From Candidatus Kryptoniota bacterium (lineage in GTDB: Bacteria; Bacteroidota; Ignavibacteria; Kryptoniales; JAKASW01), in assembly GCA_024641705.1 (NCBI GenBank), contig JAHECO010000027.1:1-50906 (forward strand): a DNA stretch of 50,906 nucleotides, written 5' to 3'. This document shows, piece by piece, positions 34,453 to 43,555 of this stretch. The translations under genes were made by a program, and so were the position numbers. The notes under the pieces are model-generated. The model did not search any database. It was not told where the DNA came from and saw only the letters and a list, made by a program, of their open reading frames with translations. The stretch's first letter is position 1; the number at the start of each line of letters is the position of its first letter.

Positions 34453-36229
34453 GCCTGTCGCACATCCCGATGTCGGCGGGGAAATTGTCCTGAGAGGAGT
34501 CGGCGCCTCACCGGGAATAGCCATAGGGAAGGTGCTGGTACTCAAGAAGGACGGGATAGTGGTCGAGGAAAAAACTGTCGATGACCCCGCAGCCGAGCTC
34601 GAACGTCTGCAGAAAGCAATCGATCGGTCGACTTACGAACTCGACAAGATATATCACACCGCCCGTGAAAAAATAGGCGAAGACAAGGCGAGGATATTCG
34701 AAGCCCAGCTCCTTATCCTCTCCGATCCGGTCTTCTTTGACGGGGTCAAACATAAGATCACCAGGACGAAGAAGAACGCCGAATACGTCGTCTCCACGGA
34801 ATTCTCGAAGCAGGTTGAACAGCTCAGGCGCAGCGACAACGAGGTCTTCAAGCAGCGTGCCATGGAGATCGAAGACTCCAGGAACAGAATTCTTCGGAAC
34901 CTTGCCGAGGCTAAGCTGAGATCCAGGTTCGAAGGGACGCCTATAGTCGTGACGACCGAGCTGACCCCGGCCGACGCGGTGCTTCTCAGCAGGAATGCGG
35001 TGCTCGGTTATGTGAGCGATTTCGGCGGTGCGCGTTCTCACGCGTCCATCCTCTCGCGATCACTGGGAATCCCGGCGGTTGTCGGCCTCAAAGAGGCCAC
35101 GAAACATGTAAAAGACGGCGATGAGCTCATTCTTGACGGCTACCGCGGAGTCATAGTGATCAACCCCTCCGAAGGCACGCTCAGGAGATTCACCGACAGG
35201 AAGAAATGGTGCGAACAGCTCGATACCGAGCTTATGTCGGAAGCCGCCGAGCCCGCGCTTACCACGGACGGTAGGAGAGTCTCGATCGAGGCGAACATAG
35301 AGCTCCTGGAAGAACTTCCGCTACTCAAGCCGCACGGCGCGGACGGCATTGGGCTCTTCAGGACGGAGCCGCTGATCATCGATTCCGATTCTATCCCGGA
35401 CGAGATGGAACAGGCTGAGATCTTCCGGCAGGCTGTGGAAGCTGCTAGCCCGAATGCCGTCGTGTTCAGAACTTTCGACATCGGCGGCGACAAGCTTTTC
35501 GTGGAAGACCACGCTGAGCCGAATCCCTTCCTCGGATGGAGGGGAATCCGTATGATGCTGGATCGACCCGAGCTCCTGAAGGATCAGTTCAGGGCGATAC
35601 TCCGGGCCAGCGCGTTCGGCAAGTGCAAGATCATGTACCCCATGGTCGCGACAGACGAGGAAGTCATCCGCGCGAACGAGCTGCTCGCCGAGGCGAAAAA
35701 GTCGCTCGATGCTGAAGGTGTCAAATACGACGGCAAGTTGGAAGTCGGCGTCATGATCGAGATCCCTTCGGCAGCCTTGATGAGTAAGGAGATCTCAAAG
35801 CACGTGGCGTTCCTCAGCATCGGTACCAACGACCTGACCCAGTACCTGCTTGCCGTGGACAGGACCAACGAGCTTGTCGCGAACATGTTCGAGGAATTTC
35901 ACCCGGCGGTCCTGCGGACAATCAAATTTACTATCGACTCCGGCCACGACGCGGGGATAAAGGTCGCGATGTGCGGGGAGATGGCGGGGAACCCGCTGGC
36001 CACCGTCATGCTTCTCGGGATGGGGCTTGACGAGTTCAGCGCAGTGAGCTCCATGCTCCCTGTTCTCAAAAAGATCATTCGCTCGACGAACTACAAGAGT
36101 GCCCGGAAACTCGCCCGGCAGCTGCTCAAGATGGATTCTGCGGACGAAATCAAGAAGGCTCTCGCCGACCATCTCAAGGCGCATTTCGAGAGGATCTACT
36201 TTACCACGATCAGCGATACCGACTCCTGA
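34442..36229 (+). CDS. ptsI: Phosphoenolpyruvate-protein phosphotransferase (enzyme I)
   Basis: 595 residues. The start ATG 34442 lies within the end of ptsH. The N-terminal HPr-binding helical domain is followed by the swivelling phospho-His domain with His200 (GGARSHASILSRSLGIPAVVG). The C-terminal PEP-binding barrel has RTFDIGGDK, GIRMMLDRPE, VGVMIEIPSAAL, GTNDLTQY and active Cys511 in VAMCGEMAGNP. It autophosphorylates from PEP and passes phosphate to HPr His15. Length and motifs are complete. Expression is evidently coupled to HPr. Confidence 0.96.
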   Translation: MSSEPVAHPDVGGEIVLRGVGASPGIAIGKVLVLKKDGIVVEEKTVDDPAAELERLQKAIDRSTYELDKIYHTAREKIGEDKARIFEAQLLILSDPVFFDGVKHKITRTKKNAEYVVSTEFSKQVEQLRRSDNEVFKQRAMEIEDSRNRILRNLAEAKLRSRFEGTPIVVTTELTPADAVLLSRNAVLGYVSDFGGARSHASILSRSLGIPAVVGLKEATKHVKDGDELILDGYRGVIVINPSEGTLRRFTDRKKWCEQLDTELMSEAAEPALTTDGRRVSIEANIELLEELPLLKPHGADGIGLFRTEPLIIDSDSIPDEMEQAEIFRQAVEAASPNAVVFRTFDIGGDKLFVEDHAEPNPFLGWRGIRMMLDRPELLKDQFRAILRASAFGKCKIMYPMVATDEEVIRANELLAEAKKSLDAEGVKYDGKLEVGVMIEIPSAALMSKEISKHVAFLSIGTNDLTQYLLAVDRTNELVANMFEEFHPAVLRTIKFTIDSGHDAGIKVAMCGEMAGNPLATVMLLGMGLDEFSAVSSMLPVLKKIIRSTNYKSARKLARQLLKMDSADEIKKALADHLKAHFERIYFTTISDTDS

Positions 36230-36320
36230 AGCGGGGTTAACCGCGTTTCTCGCAAGTCTGTCCGGCGTTGCCGGGCGCGGCTATCGGATCAGCCGCCGCT
36301 TACTTTCCGCATTGATGCGG

Positions 36321-36351
36321 TTTGAATTTCTTCTGCCGGTTTATAAATTTT
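36321..36351 (+). promoter_or_regulatory. Candidate promoter of the Crp/Fnr regulator
   Basis: TTTG (36321-36324), 19 bases and TAAATTTT (36344-36351) match the Bacteroidota pattern except for the final G. It leaves a leader of about 90 bases before ATG 36448. Confidence 0.4.
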
Positions 36352-36447
36352 CCATGACCTCCCTCCCGGGAAATGAGTGCTGAGTTGGGAATCTTTGCCG
36401 GATAACCGGAGTTAGTGTTCAATGAAACTTCTTACGGATCAAAGGTA

Positions 36448-37131
36448 ATGGAGCACAAACATACACTTCACGATGTGCCGCTTTTCACAAAACTCTCCCC
36501 CAATGAGCTCAAGCTGATCACCGGAATTTCGAAAACGAAGAAGTTCAGAAAGAACCAGATAATATTCCTCGAAGGTGAGCAGTTCTCGGGTTTCTACGTG
36601 ATTCTGACGGGCCGCGTCAAGGTATACAAGTTGAAAGGAGACGGGGAGGAGATCGTCCTGAGCAAGCTGGAGCCGTTCAGAAGTTTCGCCGAATCATACT
36701 TGTTTTCAGGATCGCGGTTCTACGCGGCATGTGCACAGGCTATTGAGGAATCCACTGCGCTGTACATCCCGAGCGACGAGTTCGCCGCGCTGATGGCAAG
36801 GAACCCGGCGCTCGCAATAAGGATCTCCGAGGCGTCCGCAATGAGGCTGATGGAACTGAACCGGAGGCTGGACGTGCTCGCATCGAGCGTGGAGGCGAGA
36901 GTCGCCAGGTACCTCCTCAACGAGGTGCAGCTCAACAATTCCATCCGCATGCCGGAGCCCTATTTCAACCTGCTGATTCACAAGAAGGACCTTGCGTCCC
37001 ACCTCGGAATGGCGAACGAGACGCTGTCGCGAACGTTCAGAAGACTCAAGCAGGATAAAATAATAAGGGAAGTGTCGAAGAAAATCTTCGTCACGAATAT
37101 CAGGAAACTCCGGGAGTTGAGCGAAGAGTAG
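36448..37131 (+). CDS. Crp/Fnr family transcriptional regulator
   Basis: 227 residues from ATG 36448 (AAAGG 3 bases upstream; the open frame begins at 36415). An N-terminal cyclic-nucleotide-binding-fold domain (~10-125, IFLEGEQFSGFYVILTGRVKVYK) leads through a long dimer helix to a winged helix-turn-helix (KKDLASHLGMANETLSRTFRRLKQD, read as DLASHLGMANETLSR, ~173-187). There is no Fnr-type Cys cluster and the cAMP-binding Arg-Ser motif is not evident, so the signal is unknown. Such proteins often control nitrosative, redox or anaerobic genes. It is apparently monocistronic. Confidence 0.88.
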   Translation: MEHKHTLHDVPLFTKLSPNELKLITGISKTKKFRKNQIIFLEGEQFSGFYVILTGRVKVYKLKGDGEEIVLSKLEPFRSFAESYLFSGSRFYAACAQAIEESTALYIPSDEFAALMARNPALAIRISEASAMRLMELNRRLDVLASSVEARVARYLLNEVQLNNSIRMPEPYFNLLIHKKDLASHLGMANETLSRTFRRLKQDKIIREVSKKIFVTNIRKLRELSEE

Positions 37132-37202
37132 AGACGATCAGCGTCGACCCGCGCGGTTCTCAGCGGGCGAGGCATGCTCCGGGGGGATGGGCAGGGGTTA
37201 GT

Positions 37203-38642
37203 TCAGAACGGGACTTTCTCGTCGGGTTCGGCGGCTGCGCCGGACGGGCCCATGGGGTATTTCGCCAGGTCTTCGAATCTCGCGTACTGCTTTATGAATG
37301 TAAGTTTCACCTCTCCTGTTGGGCCGTTCCTCTGTTTGCTGATCATCACTTCCGCCACACCTGCCGTCGATTCTCCATCGGGGTAACTTTCTATTCCGTA
37401 CATCTCCGGCCTGTGAATGAAGATAACGACGTCCGCGTCCTGTTCCAGAGCTCCGGATTCGCGGAGGTCTGAAAGGATCGGGCGCTTGTCTCCGCGCTCC
37501 TCGACCGAGCGCCGGAGCTGCGACAGCGCTATCACCGGTATATCGAGTTCCTTCGCCAGCACCTTCAGATTGCGCGAGATCATGGATATCTCTCTCTCTC
37601 GGCTCTCAGCCCTTGCCGGACCCTGCATCAGCTGCAGGTAGTCCACTACGATCAGGCCGATGTCGTGCTCGCTTTTTAGGCGGCGCGCTCGCGCGCGGAG
37701 TTCCAGAATGGACAGGGCAGGCGTATCGTCGATAAAGATCGGGGCGGGAGCCAGTTTGTGAATCCGCGTCGAGATGTATGCCCACTTCTCTTCCGGCAGC
37801 GTGCCGGTGCGGAGGGCGTGCGCGTCGACGCGAGCCTCGGCAGCAAGGAGACGTATAAGGAGCTGCTGCTGCGACATTTCCAGACTGTAGAGCGCCGTCG
37901 GCACTCCGTACTTGACGGCCGAATTTCGCGCTATCGAGAGCGCAAAGGCGGTTTTTCCCACGCTCGGCCTGGCGGCTATTATTATGAGGTCGGACTTCTG
38001 CAGACCGCCGGTCATCGAGTCGAGGTCGGTGAAGCCGGTCGGAACGCCGGTCACGCCCCCTTTCGAGCCGTGGATCCGCTCAAGCACTTCCATAGTCTTT
38101 ACGATTGCCTGCTGAAGAGGAACTACCGCTTTCTTGAGCCGGGCTTCCGACACCTTGAAAATATCCCTCTCGATCTCGTCGATCAGCCCGAAGGCGTCTT
38201 CGCGGTTGTCGAAACACTTCTGGACGTTCTGCGACATCGTGGTGATCAGGCTGCGCAGCATGTATTTTTCGGCGACGATCTGTGCGTGGGCCTCGACGTT
38301 TGCCGACGACACGACAGAAGACACGAGGTCGTTCAGGTAAGCAGATCCCCCGATGTTTTCCAGGTGGCCCGTCTTTCGAAGTTCTTCTCTGAGAGTTATC
38401 ACGTCGATCTCGACGTTGCGGGTGTAAAGCTCGATCATGGCGCCGAAAATCTTTTCGTTCGCCGTGGAGTAAAAATAGTCTGGCTGCAAAAGTTCGATTG
38501 CCGGCGATACGGCATGCTTGTCGAGAAGCATCGCGCCGAGAACGGCCTTCTCCGCTTCCACATCTTGCGGGGGAATCCTTCCCCCCGAGCCGCTCTCGGG
38601 TTCGAAGTCTCTCAGTCTCTTTTGGTCAAATTCAGTAGCCAT
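37203..38642 (-). CDS. dnaB: Replicative DNA helicase
   Basis: 479 residues from ATG 38642 (a TTG two codons upstream is also open). The N-terminal helical domain (~22-125, PPQDVEAEKAVLGAMLLD) and linker precede a RecA-like motor with Walker A ARPSVGKTA (Lys230), Walker B IVVDYLQLM (~335) and the arginine-finger region QLRRSVEERGDKRPILSDLRESGALEQDADVV (read as LRRSVEERGDKRP then SGALEQDAD). It forms the hexameric helicase at the replication fork. No intein. It lies 120 bases after the uracil-DNA glycosylase gene on the same strand, separated from it by a palindromic repeat. Confidence 0.97.
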   Translation of the reverse strand: MATEFDQKRLRDFEPESGSGGRIPPQDVEAEKAVLGAMLLDKHAVSPAIELLQPDYFYSTANEKIFGAMIELYTRNVEIDVITLREELRKTGHLENIGGSAYLNDLVSSVVSSANVEAHAQIVAEKYMLRSLITTMSQNVQKCFDNREDAFGLIDEIERDIFKVSEARLKKAVVPLQQAIVKTMEVLERIHGSKGGVTGVPTGFTDLDSMTGGLQKSDLIIIAARPSVGKTAFALSIARNSAVKYGVPTALYSLEMSQQQLLIRLLAAEARVDAHALRTGTLPEEKWAYISTRIHKLAPAPIFIDDTPALSILELRARARRLKSEHDIGLIVVDYLQLMQGPARAESREREISMISRNLKVLAKELDIPVIALSQLRRSVEERGDKRPILSDLRESGALEQDADVVIFIHRPEMYGIESYPDGESTAGVAEVMISKQRNGPTGEVKLTFIKQYARFEDLAKYPMGPSGAAAEPDEKVPF

Positions 38643-38719
38643 TTTCAAACAAAATTCTAAATTTTAAATTCTCAATCTTGAATTGAACTAACGGACTATT
38701 TGTGTTAAAAGATCTGAAT

Positions 38720-38754
38720 TCAAAATTCAAACCTGTCCTGACGACAGGTCAGGA
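38720..38754 (-). repeat. 35-bp palindromic repeat, copy 2
   Basis: The exact reverse complement of 20947-20981. It is followed at 38756-38773 by a hairpin TTCCGGA-TTAG-TCCGGAA that spans the stop codon of the glycosylase gene and may help end that transcript. Confidence 0.75.
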
Positions 38755-38762
38755 ATTCCGGA

Positions 38763-39620
38763 TTAGTCCGGAATCTCATCATACATCTTCCGCATCTTCT
38801 GCACATCCTCCCAGGCAGGGCGCTTCCAGTTAGGGTTCCTGAGCAGCGCGGCCGGATGAAACGTGACCAGGACTTTCACTCCATGGTACTCGTAAATATT
38901 CTGACGCAGTTCGGTCAGCGATGCATTAGTCTTAAGCAGCGTCTGGCCGGCAATCCTTCCGAGGCATAAAATGATTTTTGGCCTGATTAGCTCGATCTGC
39001 TTCTTGAGGTACGGTTCGCAGGAGTCGGCCTCCTCCGGAAGCGGGTCGCGGTTGTTGGGCGGCCTGCATTTCAGAATATTACATATATAGACATCCTCAC
39101 GACGCAGCTGGACCGCTGCGAGGATCTTGTTCAGGAGTTGTCCGGCCCTCCCGACGAACGGCTCACCCTTCTCGTCTTCGTCGGCGCCCGGTGCTTCGCC
39201 TATGAGCACCAGCTTTGCCTTCGGGTTGCCCACGCCGAACACGAAATTCTTCCTCGTCGAACCGAGAGAGCATCTCATGCAGCCCGAAATACGCGAATTC
39301 AGGGTCTCGATCGAATCGCTCTCGTGCCATTTGGGATCTATCTTCCACTCAGTGTTGGTCACTACGCCGTCGAAGAGCCCGTCGGCTTCGGCCACCCTTA
39401 TTGTCTTCGGTTTCTGTTTCAAATCGTCTCCATCGCTGCCGGGCTCCTCTTGCCGGTCGTCTCCTTCTTCTGCCTCGACCGGTGAAGTCGGGTCGGTTCT
39501 GGCTGTCTCAGCGACAGCTTCCCTGGGAAGGAATGTCTCGTCGCCGAACAGGGCAGCCTGTTGCCTGAGAAATAGTTCGACATTTTTGAGAGTCTTCTCA
39601 AGTGGGTCTTCGTTCTCCAT
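38763..39620 (-). CDS. Family 4-type uracil-DNA glycosylase
   Basis: 285 residues. The core begins at ~110: Cys114 and Cys117 (CMRCSLG), motif [24 protein letters not shown] (read as GEAPGADED, ~141-149), Cys185 in [13 protein letters not shown], Cys201 in SCEPYL, and the leucine-loop motif [11 protein letters not shown] (~255). The four Cys bind a [4Fe-4S] cluster. The enzyme removes uracil from DNA. An acidic, probably disordered 100-residue N-terminal extension (rich in Glu/Asp) precedes the domain. It lies directly upstream of dnaB on the minus strand. Confidence 0.92.
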   Translation of the reverse strand: MENEDPLEKTLKNVELFLRQQAALFGDETFLPREAVAETARTDPTSPVEAEEGDDRQEEPGSDGDDLKQKPKTIRVAEADGLFDGVVTNTEWKIDPKWHESDSIETLNSRISGCMRCSLGSTRKNFVFGVGNPKAKLVLIGEAPGADEDEKGEPFVGRAGQLLNKILAAVQLRREDVYICNILKCRPPNNRDPLPEEADSCEPYLKKQIELIRPKIILCLGRIAGQTLLKTNASLTELRQNIYEYHGVKVLVTFHPAALLRNPNWKRPAWEDVQKMRKMYDEIPD

Positions 39621-39717
39621 TAGTGATGAAATTTATCCGAGCCCCCTCTGAAATACAAACCGAGGAGCGGACGAACGATTCTTATTTGAGCGGATTTTGG
39701 GAGCTTACCGCGAAAAA

Positions 39718-41487
39718 TTACTTTTTGTTGTATTCAAATGCGACGAACCGGATGGTGACCTTCGTACCCTTTCCAGGTTCGCTTTCGATGCCGATCGTGC
39801 CGCTGTGTTCCTGGACGATTCTTCTCGTTACGGCCAAGCCGAGCCCGGTTCCTTTCCCCGGTTCCTTCGTGGTGAAAAACGGGGTGAAGATCTTCTCAAG
39901 GTTCTCCGGCGGGATTCCTTCGCCAGTGTCGGCGATTTCTATCATCACCTGCCTGCGGGTTCCCTTTCCGGCTTCAGTCCGGGTGCGTATCGTCAGCGTC
40001 CCGCCCTTTGCCATTGCGTGGAACGAGTTCACCACGATATTCAGGAACACCTGGTAGACAAGGGCGGGATCGCCATAAACGTGCGGTATCCCTTCCTCCA
40101 AAGGCGAAACGATCTCTATGTCCCCCTTTTTGAACTGCACGCGTATGAAATTCAGGACATCCCTCAACACGCCGTTGATATCGACAGGTTGGAGTGACAG
40201 CACCTTGGGCCTGGCGAAATCGAGGAGCTGTCGCATCAGTAACGACATTCGCTTCGTCTGCTCGATTATCGTCACGAGCTCCCGGTACCCCGGGTCCGAC
40301 TCCTTCATGTCAAGTAGGACGAACTCCGCGTTGCCGGATATGATATTCAGAGGAGTCCCGATCTCATGGGCGATACCTGCTGCCAGCTGCCCGATAGTTG
40401 CCAGCTTCTCGGTCTGGATGATCTGCTGCTCGAGGTTCTTCCGCTCACTGATATCGGATTCGATCCCCATGTACCCGATTTTCGTGTCGCCCATGTATAT
40501 CGGGGTTATGCTGAGCCAGATCGGTATTTCCGCCCCGTCCTTCCTCACGTTCAGTATCTCGCCGCGCCACTGGTTATCCTTTTCCAGCGAGCCCCACATC
40601 TGCTGATAGAATTCTGGAGTAGAGTGCTTGGACTGAATCAACGAGGTCGTTTTGCCGACCGACTCCTCCCGGGTATAGCCGTATATCCTGGTGAATGCGT
40701 CGTTCACGTCCATGATTTTGCCGTCGACCCCGGTGATGACGATTGCATCCGTGGAATGTTCGAATGCGCTGTGGAACAGCTGGAGGCGCTCCTTCAGAAG
40801 TCGTTCCCTGGCGATGTCCCTGTTGAGTCCCATGACACCGCTGAAACTCCCCCAAGAATCGAACATCGCATACCATGACTTAAGGAAGTATGCGGTCTTG
40901 CCGTCCCTTCTGATTATCCTGTGCTCTGAGTTTTCGATGCTCCGATGCGTCACGAAGAGGTTCTTGAACTCTCGTTCGAGCGCCGGCCTGTCGTCGGGGT
41001 GGACGATATCCAGTGGATGCACCTTCCCTGAAACGAACTCTTCTCCCCGGTATCCGGTGATGCGTTCGACGTTGCCGCTCACGTAGTAGACCTTCGCGGC
41101 GGTATTGAACTGGAAAATTAGGTCGTCGGTGGCGGAGACTGTTGGGTTCTCCGTCGACGAGGATTCCGCTTGTCCGTCCGGTCTGACAATTATCGCGACA
41201 GCGCCGTCCTGGCGGTCGAGGGGAATCACTCTCCCGACGACCTGTCGTCCCGAAGGCTTGAGACGAAGTCTCATATGGTCGTCCGTTCCGGACAGAGGGT
41301 GGATCGGCAATCCTTCGAAGATCGCGCTTAGCGATGAAGCCGCATTTCCGTTTCCCGACAGCTCGGCAAAATTCGCGGTAATGTCTATGATCCTGCCGCT
41401 CATGTTTGCGAGCAGAGCGTAAGCTCCTGCGAAGGAGAGCATCTCCATGATACTGCCGGTACCGGGATTGTCGTTCTTAGAAGGCAT
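39718..41487 (-). CDS. PAS-domain sensor histidine kinase
   Basis: 589 residues with no TM segment. An N-terminal PAS-like region (~15-95) is followed by two clearer PAS domains (~115-235 and ~240-360; MDVNDAFTRIYGYTREE, YMGIESDISERK). Then comes a HisKA helix with His374 (LAAGIAHEIGTPLNIISG) and an ATPase domain (N box FLNIVVNSFHAM, G1 DTGEGIPPE, F/G2 FTPFFTTKEPGKGTGLGLAV). There is no receiver domain. The layout resembles NtrB/AtoS-like kinases of NtrC partners, but no response regulator is adjacent. The N box has Asn-Ser-Phe-His-Ala-Met instead of N-A-x-D-A. Confidence 0.9.
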   Translation of the reverse strand: MPSKNDNPGTGSIMEMLSFAGAYALLANMSGRIIDITANFAELSGNGNAASSLSAIFEGLPIHPLSGTDDHMRLRLKPSGRQVVGRVIPLDRQDGAVAIIVRPDGQAESSSTENPTVSATDDLIFQFNTAAKVYYVSGNVERITGYRGEEFVSGKVHPLDIVHPDDRPALEREFKNLFVTHRSIENSEHRIIRRDGKTAYFLKSWYAMFDSWGSFSGVMGLNRDIARERLLKERLQLFHSAFEHSTDAIVITGVDGKIMDVNDAFTRIYGYTREESVGKTTSLIQSKHSTPEFYQQMWGSLEKDNQWRGEILNVRKDGAEIPIWLSITPIYMGDTKIGYMGIESDISERKNLEQQIIQTEKLATIGQLAAGIAHEIGTPLNIISGNAEFVLLDMKESDPGYRELVTIIEQTKRMSLLMRQLLDFARPKVLSLQPVDINGVLRDVLNFIRVQFKKGDIEIVSPLEEGIPHVYGDPALVYQVFLNIVVNSFHAMAKGGTLTIRTRTEAGKGTRRQVMIEIADTGEGIPPENLEKIFTPFFTTKEPGKGTGLGLAVTRRIVQEHSGTIGIESEPGKGTKVTIRFVAFEYNKK

Positions 41488-41544
41488 TTACCTGGACTGG
41501 AACCGCCGGGGCTTTATTGTGTTGAAAGAAACTGACTGCTGAGA

Positions 41545-42933
41545 TTAGACCGTCCTCGAGAAGATCGGCTTTTCCTTCATCATCTTCTCCAGGTAGGCGT
41601 CGAAGGCCATGGCGATATTCCTGATCACCAGCCTGCCCATGCCCTTGACGATTATCTTGTCTTTCGTCAGTTCCAGGAGATCGTCGCTTACGAACTCGTC
41701 GAACTTTGGAAAGGCCGATGCAAAATAGTTATCGAAATCGATCCCGAATTTCTTCTCGACTTCGCGCTTGTCGAGTTCCATGTCGCACATCAGGCGCATT
41801 ATGACGTGCTGCCTTGCAATGTCGTCTTCAGTCATCTTGTACCCCAGTACCGTCGGGAACCGGTTTTCGTCCAGGGCTTTGTAGTAATCCTTCAGCGACT
41901 TGTAGTTCTGGGCGTAGACATGGTTGAACTGGCTTATGGAGGAATTGCCGAAAGCATACAGGTCCGCGCCCGAGTGCGTCGAGTAACCCTGGAAATTCCT
42001 GTAAAGGGTCTTCTCACGCTGTGCCACCGCGAGCTCGTCGTCTGGCTTGGCAAAGTGGTCCATTCCGATATAGACGTAACCCGAAGAAGTGAGAAGCTCG
42101 ATCGTCATCTTCAGGATTTCGAGTTTGACCTCCGGTGTGGGGAGAGTGTCCTTGTCGATCAGTTTCTGGTGAGATTTAAGCCACGGCACGTGCGCGAAAT
42201 TGAAGACGGCGATCCTTTCCGGTGAAATGTCGATGATCTTGCGCAGGCTATTCTCGAACGACTCGAGAGTCTGGTAGGGGAGCCCGTAGATCATATCGAG
42301 GTTCATGCTCTTGAAGCCGAGCTTCCGGCTCCAGTTCACGGCGTCGCGCGTGATCTCCTCCGGCTGGACCCTGTTGACGGCCTCCTGCACTTTCGGCTCG
42401 AAATCCTGGACGCCCATGCTTACCCTGTTGAACCCGGATTCGCGGAATGACTGCATGTGTTCGAAGGTCAGGCCGCGCGGGTCGATCTCCACTCCGGCTT
42501 CGATTTCCGGCGCGAAGGTGAAATGGCCCTTGATGGAATCTGAAAGGCTGACGATCTCCTCCGGGCTGAGGTAAGACGGCGTGCCGCCTCCCCAGTGCAA
42601 TTGGCCGATCCTGCGGTTGCGGTTGAAGTACGGGGCGGAGAGTTCCATTTCTCTCTTCAGATAAACGAGGTACTCGGCGATCCGCTCGCGGCTGTGCGTT
42701 ATCAGCATGTTGCACCCGCAGAAATAACACAGCGTATCGCAGAACGGGATGTGATAATAGAGGGATACTTCTGCCAGCGAGTCCGGCGTATTGTTGGCCT
42801 TCATCGAGCTTAGGAAGTCGTCCGCGGTGAAGCTGGAGCTGAATGCCGGTGCAGGAGGATAACTGGTATATCTCGGTCCCGGCCTGTCGTACTTCTTTAT
42901 GAGTTTTATGTCGATGTTGTCTATCGTGCTCAT
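41545..42933 (-). CDS. hemN: Oxygen-independent coproporphyrinogen III oxidase
   Basis: 462 residues, as in E. coli HemN. The radical-SAM cluster is in YYHIPFCDTLCYFCGC: Cys65, 69, 72, with the extra Cys74 also conserved in HemN. It continues with GGGTPSYLSPEEI and the C-terminal HemN domain, YSTHSGADLYAFGNSSIS. It decarboxylates coproporphyrinogen III to protoporphyrinogen IX without oxygen, so the organism can make haem anaerobically; this fits the multiheme cytochrome at the end of the window. HemN-type residues such as the HIPFCDTLC context separate it from HemW. It is upstream of the kinase gene on the same strand. Confidence 0.94.
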   Translation of the reverse strand: MSTIDNIDIKLIKKYDRPGPRYTSYPPAPAFSSSFTADDFLSSMKANNTPDSLAEVSLYYHIPFCDTLCYFCGCNMLITHSRERIAEYLVYLKREMELSAPYFNRNRRIGQLHWGGGTPSYLSPEEIVSLSDSIKGHFTFAPEIEAGVEIDPRGLTFEHMQSFRESGFNRVSMGVQDFEPKVQEAVNRVQPEEITRDAVNWSRKLGFKSMNLDMIYGLPYQTLESFENSLRKIIDISPERIAVFNFAHVPWLKSHQKLIDKDTLPTPEVKLEILKMTIELLTSSGYVYIGMDHFAKPDDELAVAQREKTLYRNFQGYSTHSGADLYAFGNSSISQFNHVYAQNYKSLKDYYKALDENRFPTVLGYKMTEDDIARQHVIMRLMCDMELDKREVEKKFGIDFDNYFASAFPKFDEFVSDDLLELTKDKIIVKGMGRLVIRNIAMAFDAYLEKMMKEKPIFSRTV

Positions 42934-43300
42934 TTTTGTCCTTTCAAAGAATCAGGGGCGTCAACTCGGATCATCAAGTCCGCCGCGCCAAAGAGGTGCT
43001 ATGCCTGGTCATCGTTTTCGTAAAAAGTTAACCCTTACGTGCTGCAAGTTCAAGATGCGACGCGAACCTTGGGCAGCGTCTCGGCTTGAACTGAACCGCA
43101 CGGAGCACATAGGGATCATTTTCTGTCTCTTCTATGTGCCTATGTGGTTAATTCCCGGAAAGGTCTTAATTCACACGTGAGAGGAAGGCACCGCAGAACC
43201 GCTGAGCGCTTTTCATTTTACGGCGTATTTCAATATCTTTAATGCGTAGCCGGGAACCGGTGGACGGCTGATCTCAGCACCCCATACAGCGGAGGAACCA
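42934..43300. other. Divergent intergenic region with palindromic repeat
   Basis: 367 bases between hemN (leftward) and the small membrane protein (rightward). It holds the imperfect inverted repeat at 43094-43149 and otherwise shows no gene. A 93-codon frame read through it is an artefact of the repeat. Confidence 0.45.
43094..43149. repeat. Imperfect palindromic repeat
   Basis: AACCGCACGGAGCACATAG faces CTATGTGCCTATGTGGTT, an imperfect hairpin of 18-19 bp arms. The CACATAGGCACATAG motif resembles a common intergenic repeat of FCB genomes. Confidence 0.5.
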
Positions 43301-43555
43301 ATGCACTTCCATCCTGCAAAGACGCTGATAACAGGGAGCATCATGATGATGATGGCGATGTACCTGATAATCGGTTCGCTATGGGTGATCTTCGGCGTCG
43401 CTTTCGAATCGGCGATGTCCACGGTCCCGTCTTACGGGATTGTCATGACGTCCGCGTCGATCGTCTGGTCGGCAATCAGTTTGATAATATCGGTCTACTT
43501 CATACACCAGGTCCGGTCGCTAACTAAAAGAGTCAAGCATGAGGGAAAAACTTGA
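43301..43555 (+). CDS. Small two-TM membrane protein
   Basis: 84 residues from ATG 43301, with GGAGGA 5-10 bases upstream. TM1 ~9-34 (Met-rich, SIMMMMAMYLIIG), TM2 ~47-70, and a basic C-terminal tail (RSLTKRVKHEGKT). It overlaps the start of prfA by 17 bp, so it is translated with it. I do not recognise the family; it may be lineage-specific. The ribosome site and codon usage favour a real gene. Confidence 0.65.
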   Translation: MHFHPAKTLITGSIMMMMAMYLIIGSLWVIFGVAFESAMSTVPSYGIVMTSASIVWSAISLIISVYFIHQVRSLTKRVKHEGKT

